A stretch of DNA of 64,000 nucleotides from Mucilaginibacter gossypii (lineage in GTDB: Bacteria; Bacteroidota; Bacteroidia; Sphingobacteriales; Sphingobacteriaceae), in the NCBI RefSeq assembly GCF_900100945.1, contig NZ_FNCG01000001.1:744001-808000 (forward strand). Direction: 5' to 3'. This document shows positions 27,170-35,646 of the stretch, in pieces. A model generated the notes under the pieces. It was not told where the DNA came from. It saw nothing but the letters and a program-made list of their open reading frames with translations, and ran no database searches. Position numbers and translations under genes: made by a program. Positions within the stretch are counted from its first letter, which is position 1. Each line of letters begins with the position of its first letter.

Positions 27170-28165
27170 ATGAAGCACGACAAAAAACAACTATCGCCGG
27201 TAATCCTTGTTACGGGCGCCCGGGGGCAGATCGGTACCGAACTGGTTGCCGCTTTAAGAAATATTTATGGCAGGGAACAAGTAATTGCCACCGACTTACA
27301 CGATGCTACGACAATCGTGGATTTAGAAGGGCCATATCATCAGTTAAATGTATTAGACAAAGATGAACTGGAAAACCTGGTTGCTACCTATGGAGTAACT
27401 CAAATTTATCATCTTGCAGCTACCTTATCTGCCAAAGGAGAAGAGACCCCGCTAAAAGCATGGCACCTGAACATGCAAAGCCTGCTCAATATATTGGAAG
27501 CAGCCAAAGATCATAAATTGGATAAAGTGTTTTGGCCGAGCAGTATCGCTGTATTCGGGCCTTCAACAGCACGTAAGATCAGTCCCCAGAATGCTTTGCT
27601 TGATCCGCAAACTGTCTATGGTATCAGCAAGGAAGCTGGTGAACAATGGTGCGCCTATTACAGGGAGCATTATGGGGTGGATGTACGCAGCCTGCGTTAT
27701 CCAGGATTGATCAGCTACAGCGCCCCGGCTGGCGGGGGGACTACGGACTATGCGGTAGCTGTATTTCACGAAGCTTTGAAGAATGGACGTTACGAATGCT
27801 ACCTAAGCCCCAACACTGCATTACCTATGATGTATATGGATGACGCGGTAAGGGCTACACTTCAACTGATGAACGCGCGCGTGGAAGCACTCAAAGAACG
27901 CGGAGCATATAATATCGGTGCTTTAAGTTTTACACCTGCCGAGCTTGCCACAGAACTGAACAAACACCTGCCCGATTTTACCATCAGTTATAGCATCGAC
28001 AAGCGCCAGTCCATTGCAAACTCATGGCCGGCCAGTGTTGATGATGCTGAAGCAAGGCGCGACTGGAACTGGCACCCTGAATATGATCTTGTCGCTATGA
28101 CTGCAGATATGCTTGATCATCTTACACCTGTTTATAAAAACAACAACATTGCAACAGTGAGTTAA
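27170..28165 (+). CDS. SDR-type L-threonine 3-dehydrogenase
   Basis: This 331-residue NAD-dependent enzyme of the extended SDR fold has the cofactor motif TGARGQIG (about 16-23), the acidic residue after strand 2 (ATDLHD), the catalytic Ser in PSSIAVFGP and the YGISK catalytic Tyr/Lys pair. The start and the LRYPGLISY and GGGTTDYAV segments match the short-chain threonine dehydrogenases known from Flavobacterium and Cytophaga, which oxidise threonine to 2-amino-3-oxobutanoate. The divergent Lrp/AsnC regulator agrees with amino acid catabolism. A related sugar epimerase is a less likely alternative. Confidence 0.82.
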   Translation: MKHDKKQLSPVILVTGARGQIGTELVAALRNIYGREQVIATDLHDATTIVDLEGPYHQLNVLDKDELENLVATYGVTQIYHLAATLSAKGEETPLKAWHLNMQSLLNILEAAKDHKLDKVFWPSSIAVFGPSTARKISPQNALLDPQTVYGISKEAGEQWCAYYREHYGVDVRSLRYPGLISYSAPAGGGTTDYAVAVFHEALKNGRYECYLSPNTALPMMYMDDAVRATLQLMNARVEALKERGAYNIGALSFTPAELATELNKHLPDFTISYSIDKRQSIANSWPASVDDAEARRDWNWHPEYDLVAMTADMLDHLTPVYKNNNIATVS

Positions 28166-28176
28166 ATAAGGGGTTG

Positions 28177-29031
28177 ATGAGAGACCTGAATATTACCCAA
28201 TCGATCACAGCCCGGGATGCTGCTTCGCTGGAGAAGTATTTTAGTGATATTACCCGCGAGCCAACTATCAATGCGGAAGAAGAAGTTCTGTTGGCTGGGA
28301 AGATCCGGCAGGGAGATCTGTCGGCTTTGCATAGGTTGGTAAAGGCCAATCTGCGTTTTGTGGTTTCCGTGGCAAAAAAGTATCAGCACCAGGGCATGCC
28401 CATGGGCGACCTGATAAGCGAAGGTAATTTGGGTTTGCTTGAAGCCGCGAAACGGTTTGACGAAACCCGCGGCTTCAAGTTTATATCTTATGCAGTTTGG
28501 TGGATCAGGCAGCGAATCATGGAAGCACTGTTAGATAAAACGCGGATGATCCGCCTGCCTGCCAACCAGGTGGATATGATTGTTCATGTTAACAGGGCTA
28601 CAGGGGTTCTGGAACAACGACTTGAGCGACTGCCCGTTCAGGATGAAATAGCGGCATTCCTGGAAACTGCTGAATGGAAAGTGAAAGAAGCTTTGCATGC
28701 GGCGCCTTTTACACATTCGTATGATAAAGCCAATACACCCGGCAATGACGGATACAGCCTGCTTGATCGTTTACATACAGATGAACCCGGAATAGAAGGC
28801 CTTTTGGAAGCTTACCAACTTAAACAGCAGCTTGATGATTTGCTTAATAAGCTAAACGATGCTGAACGATCTGTTGTGTTTTATCATTATGGTCTGGACG
28901 GGCACAGTGAACTCTCGGCTCCCGAAATCGGTAACCGGCTTGGTATTAGCGCAGAAAGGGTGAGGCAGCTACGAAACCGGGCTATTGACAAGCTTAGGGA
29001 AAGTGCTAATTTGAAAAAGCTTGAAATTTAA
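28177..29031 (+). CDS. RpoD-like sigma-70 factor, group 2 paralogue
   Basis: The protein has about 284 residues from the ATG at 28177 (a TTG lies one codon before). It has sigma region 1.2 (about 15-45), the core of region 2 with GDLISEGNLGLLEAAKRFD and the -10-reading FKFISYAVWWIRQRI, region 3 (about 130-190) and region 4 with ISAERVRQLRNRAIDKLR. The opening MRDLNITQSIT resembles the primary Bacteroidota sigma, but divergence in regions 3 and 4 suggests an alternative group 2 factor. It follows the threonine dehydrogenase by 11 bases and is probably cotranscribed. Confidence 0.88.
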   Translation: MRDLNITQSITARDAASLEKYFSDITREPTINAEEEVLLAGKIRQGDLSALHRLVKANLRFVVSVAKKYQHQGMPMGDLISEGNLGLLEAAKRFDETRGFKFISYAVWWIRQRIMEALLDKTRMIRLPANQVDMIVHVNRATGVLEQRLERLPVQDEIAAFLETAEWKVKEALHAAPFTHSYDKANTPGNDGYSLLDRLHTDEPGIEGLLEAYQLKQQLDDLLNKLNDAERSVVFYHYGLDGHSELSAPEIGNRLGISAERVRQLRNRAIDKLRESANLKKLEI

Positions 29032-29177
29032 AATAAGCAGGTAGGGATTTTATTTTTTTCTGCGTCTTAATTTCTTTCGATACTTTATCCTGCATTAACT
29101 TCACCAGTCCATTATTCAGGGCTAATTTGCGATTAAAATGAGCTGCTGAACTATTTATCTTGCATCCGCTGGATTAA

Positions 29178-29189
29178 GCAAACGTTTGC
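29178..29189. promoter_or_regulatory. LacI/GalR-type operator upstream of beta-galactosidase
   Basis: GCAAACGTTTGC is a perfect 12-base palindrome with central CG, the classic LacI-family operator form. It lies about 125 bases upstream of the GH35 start. Confidence 0.6.
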
Positions 29190-29304
29190 GCTAAATTAAG
29201 ATTGCAGGAAATTAGGCATTCCTATTTAACCTTTATAATTTAGGAACTTGAAAACATCATGGTCGGTACACTTAACACACGGTCAATCATGTTTAACCCT
29301 ACAA

Positions 29305-31167
29305 ATGCAAATGAAAAAAACACTCCTCTCTTTATTATTGCTAACCCTCATAATTTCACAGGTTTTTAGCCAGGCGAAACATAGTTTTAAAATTGCTGAA
29401 GGCAATTTTATTTATGATGGAAAACCTATCCAAATCCACTCGGGCGAAATGCATTTTGCAAGAATCCCTAAAGCTTACTGGAAGCAGCGCCTGCAAATGC
29501 TCAGGGCAATGGGTATGAATGCGGTTGCCACTTACGTTTTCTGGAACCATCATGAGGTTAGTCCGGGTGTATGGGATTTTAAAACGGATAACCGCGATAT
29601 CCGCGAGTTTGTAAAAACCGCACAGCAGGAGGGCTTAATGGTAATATTAAGGCCGGGGCCTTATGCTTGTGCCGAATGGGAATTTGGCGGCTATCCTTGG
29701 TGGCTCCAAAATGATAAACAATTGGTTATCCGCAGTAAAAACGACCGCTTCCTTGATTCGTGCAAAACTTACATCAACCAGTTGATGGGGCAGGTTAAAG
29801 ATTTGCAAATAACCCATGGCGGGCCAATAATTATGGTTCAGGCCGAAAATGAATTTGGATCATATGTAGCCCAGCGTAAGGATGTGCCGCTTGCCGATCA
29901 TAAAATTTACAGCGCAGCTATAAAAGATCTGCTTTTAAAAGCGGGCGTTGATGTGCCATTGTTTACTTCTGATGGCGACTGGTTGTTTGAAGGCGGCGTA
30001 ATTAAAGGGGCATTGCCAACTGCCAATGGCGAAGGTGATACCAAAAATTTGAAGAAGCTCATTAACCAATATAACGGAGGAAAAGGCCCTTATATGGTGG
30101 CCGAATATTATCCTGGCTGGCTTGACCATTGGGGCGAGAAATTTGAAAAAGTATCAGAAACCTCGGTAATCAAAGACCTGGAGAAGTACCTGAAAGATAC
30201 CGTATCATTTAATATATACATGGCACATGGTGGCACCAATTTTGGTTTCACAAGCGGTGCTAATTATGACAAGGAACATCAAATTCAGCCGGATATCACC
30301 AGCTATGATTACGACGCCCCTATTAGTGAGGCAGGATGGATAACTCCCAAGTTTACAGCTATCCGCAACCTGATGAAAAAGTATGCGGCCTATGCTATTC
30401 CTGAAGTGCCTACGCAGATCCCTGTGATACAGATTCCGGCTATTAAGCTTACCAAAACGGCCGATTTGCTGGAGATGGCGAAAGCCCAGCAGGCAGTAGA
30501 AAGCGATACCCCACAAACATTTGAAGCGCTTAATCAGGGCTATGGTTATGTATTATACAGCCGTAAATTTACCCAGCCTGTCAGCGGCACTTTAAACCTG
30601 GAAGGCCTGCGGGATTATGCAACCATATATATAAATGGCGAAAAAGTTGCGGAGCTTAACAGACAAAGTAATAAATTCAGCTGTCCTATAAATATTCCTT
30701 TTAACGCGCGTTTGGATATTTTGGTTGAAAACCTTGGCAGGATCAATTATGGTGGCGAGATCATTCACAATCTTAAAGGAATCATTAGCCCGGTGAAGGA
30801 CGACGATCATGAAATTACAGGTAACTGGCAAATGTATGAGCTACCTATGGATAAAGCACCGGCGCTCGGGGCAGGCACAACAAACACAACCGGCCATCCA
30901 GCACTTTACCAGGGAACATTTGACCTGAATAAAGTGGGGGATACCTTTTTAGACATGAAGAATTGGGGAAAGGGTATAGTATTTGTAAACGGGATCAACA
31001 TTGGTCGCTATTGGAAAATTGGCCCGCAGCAAACGCTTTATTTGCCAGGCTGCTGGCTTAAAAAAGGTACAAACAGTATCGTTGTACTTGATCAGTTGAA
31101 TGATATCCATCAAACGGAGATCGTTACGGTAACCATGCCGGTATTAGATGGCCCGGTGAGTAAATAA
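29305..31167 (+). CDS. GH35 beta-galactosidase, exported
   Basis: The protein has about 620 residues; ATGs at 29305 and 29311 both precede the signal peptide (ending SQVFSQ), while the open frame back to a TTG at 29248 is unlikely. GH35 signatures are present: IHSGEMHFARIP, RPGPYACAEWEFGGYP and GGPIIMVQAENEFGSY, whose NE glutamate is the proton donor. GGTNFGFTSGAN and C-terminal beta-sandwich domains with WGKGIVFVNGINIGRYW follow. It removes terminal beta-linked galactose from oligosaccharides, probably in the periplasm. No SusCD is adjacent. A LacI-type palindrome lies upstream. Confidence 0.92.
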   Translation: MQMKKTLLSLLLLTLIISQVFSQAKHSFKIAEGNFIYDGKPIQIHSGEMHFARIPKAYWKQRLQMLRAMGMNAVATYVFWNHHEVSPGVWDFKTDNRDIREFVKTAQQEGLMVILRPGPYACAEWEFGGYPWWLQNDKQLVIRSKNDRFLDSCKTYINQLMGQVKDLQITHGGPIIMVQAENEFGSYVAQRKDVPLADHKIYSAAIKDLLLKAGVDVPLFTSDGDWLFEGGVIKGALPTANGEGDTKNLKKLINQYNGGKGPYMVAEYYPGWLDHWGEKFEKVSETSVIKDLEKYLKDTVSFNIYMAHGGTNFGFTSGANYDKEHQIQPDITSYDYDAPISEAGWITPKFTAIRNLMKKYAAYAIPEVPTQIPVIQIPAIKLTKTADLLEMAKAQQAVESDTPQTFEALNQGYGYVLYSRKFTQPVSGTLNLEGLRDYATIYINGEKVAELNRQSNKFSCPINIPFNARLDILVENLGRINYGGEIIHNLKGIISPVKDDDHEITGNWQMYELPMDKAPALGAGTTNTTGHPALYQGTFDLNKVGDTFLDMKNWGKGIVFVNGINIGRYWKIGPQQTLYLPGCWLKKGTNSIVVLDQLNDIHQTEIVTVTMPVLDGPVSK

Positions 31168-31465
31168 TATAATTTAACTTAAGGAATGACGGCAGGAAAT
31201 TATCTTGGCGTCTTTTTTATGGCTGTTATTCAACAGGGTTGGATTTTAATATTTAACTATTACTATTTAAACATAAGGGGTAATTTAACCTATCGTTTAT
31301 ATCAATAGATAAGCCTTAATAATAGTTCTAAATATTCGTACGGGTTGTTATATTCACGCTTAATTATGAAATTCTTAAGTTAGATTAAGGAAAATAAATC
31401 CTGTTTCATATTTCTGAACGAAACAATTTGCAAGCTTTTGGTTTGATAATAGGTGCCGTAAATCG

Positions 31466-33835
31466 ATGAAGATCAGTAAGGTTCTATATGTTATATTTAT
31501 ATTATTGATCGGAACCAAAGCAAGGGTATCTGCACAAAAAACCTATGTAGCCGCGGTACACGGCGTGCTCGATCTTCGTAATCAGCCTATCAACGATAAA
31601 ATTGAACTGACGGGAAACTGGCTGTTTTATTGGAACCAATTAATAAATCCCACTGACACCACTGCTATTAAAGACAGGCTTTTGGTTGAGTTCCCATTTA
31701 AATGGAGTGGCTATACCTGGCGGGGCAAAAAGCTACCTGCGTTTGGCTATGGTACTTACCGGCTTAAAATTTTACTTCCCCAAAAACACGGCGAATTAAA
31801 GCTGGCCATGCCTGATGTTTACAGCGCGTACAGGCTTTATATTAACAAAAAGTTAGTATCGTCGAACGGGAAAGTAACTACTTCCCGAAAGGGATTTGAA
31901 GGACATTGGGAATATCATGCTGTTGACCTGCCCAGCAGCGATACCATCAATATCACATTACAAGTTTCCAATTTTATACACAGTAAAGGAGGGATCAGTA
32001 AACCCATCTTCATAGGGCCTGCGGAAAGAATTGACCTGGCCCGGCATCGCGCCGAAGGTATTGATCTGATGCTGACGGGCTGTTTACTGATGGGGGGATT
32101 ATTTTTTCTTGGTTTATACCTGCTGGGCAGCCGTGATAAAGCCATTTTACTTTTTGCCCTGTTCTCGATAGTTTATAGTTACCGGATCATAGGTACAGAT
32201 AACTATGTGCTGCACACCTTATTGCCTAATATTAACTGGTACATAACGGCCCGGTTGGAATATATGAGCTTATTTTCAGGGATAGGTTTGTTTGGCCTTT
32301 ACACGTTATACTTATATCCGGCAGATGTAAATCGGCGGGTTGTAAATATTATTAATGGCATTTGCTTTTCGTTCACTTTAATGACATTATTTAGTCCTCC
32401 GTGGATTTTTACCCAGCTCGTGAACCCATTTTTAGCAGTGATGCTGTTTTGCCTCGTTTATATTCCATATGTATACTCAAAAGCCTGGCGCAATAACAGG
32501 CCCGGATCTGTTTATGCTTTAATGAGCGCATTTGCTTTAATGTCGGTATTTGCGATATCGCTTTTTCATTACTGGGCATTAATATCTCCGCTGCAGCTGA
32601 TTAGTTTTTTAGGATATATCGCTTTTTTCTTTTTGCAGTCGCTGGTGTTAGCGCACCGGGTATCATTTGTATTGAAAAAGGCGAGGGCTGAAGCCGAACA
32701 GGGTTTAAAGGTTAAAAGTGAATTTTTGAGCACGATGAGCCATGAAATCCGGACACCGCTTAATTCGGTAATAGGGATGAGCCATCTGCTGCTTAAGAAC
32801 GAGCCTCGCAAGGATCAGATCGAACATCTCAACGTCATGCTTTTTTCGGCTAATAACCTTTTGGCAATAGTGAATGATGTATTGGATTATAACAAGATAG
32901 AAGCCGGGAAGATAACTTTTGAAAGTATTGAAATAGACCTGGCTGCACTTGCCCGTAATGTAGTAGGTGGTTTGCAAACAGTAGCACACGATAAGGATAT
33001 AAACCTACGCCTTGATTTTGATAAGAAATTGCAGCATAAACTGCTTGGCGACCCTACCCGCTTATCGCAGGTAATTACCAACCTCGTTCATAATGCCATA
33101 AAATTTACTCCAAGCGGCGAGGTAGTTTTAGGAATTGAGGTGAAAGAGCAAACCGAAACTACGGCTACATTAATGGTGTTTGTTAAAGATACTGGTATCG
33201 GCATTCCCCGCGGCAAACAGAAACTCATATTTGAGCGCTTTACCCAAGCCGATTCGTCCATATCACGCAGTTTTGGTGGGACAGGTTTAGGTCTTGCAAT
33301 CAGTAAAAAAATATTGGAGTTACAGGAATCGTCCTTGCAGTTAATTAGTGAGGAAGGAGTAGGCTCGGTATTTTATTTTATTAAAACCTTTGAAAAAGCT
33401 GGTAAAATATCGGAGACGGTTAATGTTAACCTTAAACCCGATGCAAATGATAAGCTCCTGAGCGGGATCTCTATCTTGCTGGTTGATGATAACCCGATGA
33501 ATGTGCTGGTAGCGCAAACTTATTTAAAACGCTGGGGGGCTACTACCGACGTGGCAACCAACGGGCAGGAAGCGCTTGACAAACTGGATACGTCAAAACA
33601 TCGTCTCGTGTTGATGGATTTGCAAATGCCTGTGATGGATGGGTATGAATCTACAAAGAGAATGAGATTGAACGGCATAAACATCCCCATTATAGCGCTT
33701 ACCGCCAATCTTCCCAAAGATGTAGAGGACGAAGCTTATAAAACAGGTTTTGATGACATTGTGATGAAGCCTTTTTTACCCGATGAACTACATAGTAAAG
33801 TATTGCACTACGTTTTTAAGCAGGAGCATGTGTAA
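31466..33835 (+). CDS. 7TMR-DISM hybrid histidine kinase with receiver domain
   Basis: The 789-residue protein has a signal peptide (about 1-23), an extracytoplasmic jelly-roll 7TMR-DISM-type domain (about 35-185; LTGNWLFYW, GYGTYRLKI) and seven membrane helices (about 195-405). HisKA follows with MSHEIRTPLNSVIGM, then HATPase (DTGIGIPRGKQ, GTGLGLAISKKI) and a C-terminal receiver with LVDDNPMN and the phospho-acceptor Asp in VLMDLQMPVMDG. The DISM group is thought to sense carbohydrates or other small ligands. No output regulator is adjacent, although an ECF sigma operon follows. Confidence 0.9.
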   Translation: MKISKVLYVIFILLIGTKARVSAQKTYVAAVHGVLDLRNQPINDKIELTGNWLFYWNQLINPTDTTAIKDRLLVEFPFKWSGYTWRGKKLPAFGYGTYRLKILLPQKHGELKLAMPDVYSAYRLYINKKLVSSNGKVTTSRKGFEGHWEYHAVDLPSSDTINITLQVSNFIHSKGGISKPIFIGPAERIDLARHRAEGIDLMLTGCLLMGGLFFLGLYLLGSRDKAILLFALFSIVYSYRIIGTDNYVLHTLLPNINWYITARLEYMSLFSGIGLFGLYTLYLYPADVNRRVVNIINGICFSFTLMTLFSPPWIFTQLVNPFLAVMLFCLVYIPYVYSKAWRNNRPGSVYALMSAFALMSVFAISLFHYWALISPLQLISFLGYIAFFFLQSLVLAHRVSFVLKKARAEAEQGLKVKSEFLSTMSHEIRTPLNSVIGMSHLLLKNEPRKDQIEHLNVMLFSANNLLAIVNDVLDYNKIEAGKITFESIEIDLAALARNVVGGLQTVAHDKDINLRLDFDKKLQHKLLGDPTRLSQVITNLVHNAIKFTPSGEVVLGIEVKEQTETTATLMVFVKDTGIGIPRGKQKLIFERFTQADSSISRSFGGTGLGLAISKKILELQESSLQLISEEGVGSVFYFIKTFEKAGKISETVNVNLKPDANDKLLSGISILLVDDNPMNVLVAQTYLKRWGATTDVATNGQEALDKLDTSKHRLVLMDLQMPVMDGYESTKRMRLNGINIPIIALTANLPKDVEDEAYKTGFDDIVMKPFLPDELHSKVLHYVFKQEHV

Positions 33836-33937
33836 GATGTTCCTGAATCAAACTTCCTGTTTATTTTCTGAATAAAAATTTCATTCACTCATAGGGGTAA
33901 AATGATCCTGGCGTGTTTCAGGATAAATTTTACTAAA

Positions 33938-34072
33938 ATGAACAGATTAGCTTCCTTATTACTTCTTATTACTTTTATTTACCCTCCCGATAATAATTGG
34001 GCCAGGCGGATAATGGAGGAAAATAAATGGATAAACATCCTTGCAACCATTAATTACCGCATTAAGATTTAA
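33938..34072 (+). CDS. Possible 44-residue small protein
   Basis: An ATG-initiated frame of 44 codons starts with a hydrophobic stretch (MNRLASLLLLITFIY) and ends 4 bases before the ECF sigma start. It could be a leader peptide or a small membrane protein, but length alone gives little support. Confidence 0.2.
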   Translation: MNRLASLLLLITFIYPPDNNWARRIMEENKWINILATINYRIKI

Positions 34073-34076
34073 TTGA

Positions 34077-34682
34077 ATGTTAACCCAAACTGATCATATT
34101 TTGGATATAAATAGCGAACAATTGATCCCGCTGCTGCTCTCGGGCGATGAAGCAACCTTTGAAAAGGTATATAAGCACTTCATCAGGCCGCTGCATGTGT
34201 ATGCTATCTCTATTTTAAGAGATGAAGATACCGCGAAGGGGATGGTACAAAACGTTTTTATGCGGCTGTGGGAACGAAAGGAACGGCTGAATTTTACCGG
34301 CTCGATAAAGGCCTACTTGTATGGCGCGGTTTATAACGAATGCCTTAATAACCTTAGGCACCAGAAAGTAAAGGTTAATCACCAGCAGCACGTACTGTAT
34401 ATGACAAAGGATAAAGTTGATGGGGCCGCCGGTATGGAACTGCTTGACCTCAAAGAAAAATTACAACAGGCATTAAATGACCTGCCCGAAAAATGCCGTA
34501 CAGTGTTTCAGTTGAGCAGGTTTGAGGATTTAAAATACCAGGAAATTGCTGATGAATTAGGCATCTCCATAAAAACAGTAGAAAACCAGATGGGCAAGGC
34601 GCTGAAAACATTACGGCTCAAATTAGTTGACTACCTGCCGTTGATCATTTGGCTTATAAGCCGGGCTTTTAATATTATTTAA
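34077..34682 (+). CDS. ECF-type sigma factor of the STN-repeat operon
   Basis: The 201-residue protein has region 2 (about 25-95; EDTAKGMVQNVFMRLWERKE) and region 4 (about 130-185; LPEKCRTVFQLSRFEDLKYQEIADELGISIKTVENQ). It ends in a hydrophobic tail (LPLIIWLISRAFNII), as in many Bacteroidota FecI-like factors. The FecR gene starts 1 base after its stop. By the FecI scheme it activates genes on a signal passed through FecR, here from an unusual STN protein rather than a SusC. Confidence 0.9.
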   Translation: MLTQTDHILDINSEQLIPLLLSGDEATFEKVYKHFIRPLHVYAISILRDEDTAKGMVQNVFMRLWERKERLNFTGSIKAYLYGAVYNECLNNLRHQKVKVNHQQHVLYMTKDKVDGAAGMELLDLKEKLQQALNDLPEKCRTVFQLSRFEDLKYQEIADELGISIKTVENQMGKALKTLRLKLVDYLPLIIWLISRAFNII

Positions 34683-34683
34683 C

Positions 34684-35646
34684 ATGATGGACGATTTATT
34701 AACCAAATACATGCTGAACGAGACCACGCCGGTTGAGAATGAAACCATCAACCGCTGGCTTGGCGAAAATGATGATAACCGGAAATATTTTGATCATTTT
34801 AAACTGATCTGGGATACCAGCCGCGAACTTAAAATAGAAAGTAAGCTTGATCCCGATACTTCATGGGTCGAATTTAAACAGTTGGCACAAAACAGGGGTG
34901 AAGCACCGGCTAAAATTAAATCTTTAAAGCCGGTAAACCGCTGGCTTAAAATGGCTGCTATGTGGCTGGTGATATTAGGCACTGCCGGTACCTTATACAC
35001 CCTGCTCAAGCCGGTCAAAGTTAATATGCTTGCACTGCAAAGTGGTAATATAGTACGCAAGGTTACCTTATCAGATGGATCATTGATCACCATGAATAAA
35101 AACTCGGTGTTGAATTACCCGGACAGATTTACCGGCGATACCAGGGAGATATCGTTAAAAGGAGAAGCTTTTTTTGATGTGGCTCATGACAAATCAAAAC
35201 CATTTATGATCCACGTAAATGATGTGGTTGTAAAGGTGGTTGGCACATCATTCAATATCAAAGCTATTGGCCCTAATACCGAGGTTATTGTTGAAACCGG
35301 CGTAGTGCAGGTAATTCAGCAGGAGATCACCGTAAAGCTAAAGCCGAAGGAAAAAGCATCAGTACAAGGTGGTCGCCTGCAAAAAGGTAGCAGCCAGGAT
35401 GAGCTATATAATTATTATCGTACCCAAAAGTTCGTAGCTAATAAAACACCACTATGGCGGCTTGTGGACGTACTCAACGAGGCCTATCACGCAAATATTG
35501 TGATAGATAATAAAAAGCTGGCTAATAGGACTATAACAACCACATTTAAAGCAGGTTCACTTGATGGGATATTAGAGGTCATAAGCAAAACCCTTGGCGA
35601 TGTTAAAGTGATCAAAAAGCCTCATCTCATCATAATCAAAAACTGA
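34684..35646 (+). CDS. FecR-family anti-sigma regulator of the STN-repeat operon
   Basis: The 320-residue protein may start at the ATG at 34684 or at the next codon, 34687. A cytoplasmic sigma-binding part (about 1-80) is followed by one membrane helix (about 90-110, MAAMWLVILGTAGTLYTLL), a FecR domain (about 125-220; LSDGSLITMNKNSVLNYP, KGEAFFDVAHDKSKPF) and a DUF4974-type C-terminus (about 250-320). Its stop overlaps the next start by one base (TGATG), so translation of the STN protein is coupled to it. Confidence 0.9.
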   Translation: MMDDLLTKYMLNETTPVENETINRWLGENDDNRKYFDHFKLIWDTSRELKIESKLDPDTSWVEFKQLAQNRGEAPAKIKSLKPVNRWLKMAAMWLVILGTAGTLYTLLKPVKVNMLALQSGNIVRKVTLSDGSLITMNKNSVLNYPDRFTGDTREISLKGEAFFDVAHDKSKPFMIHVNDVVVKVVGTSFNIKAIGPNTEVIVETGVVQVIQQEITVKLKPKEKASVQGGRLQKGSSQDELYNYYRTQKFVANKTPLWRLVDVLNEAYHANIVIDNKKLANRTITTTFKAGSLDGILEVISKTLGDVKVIKKPHLIIIKN

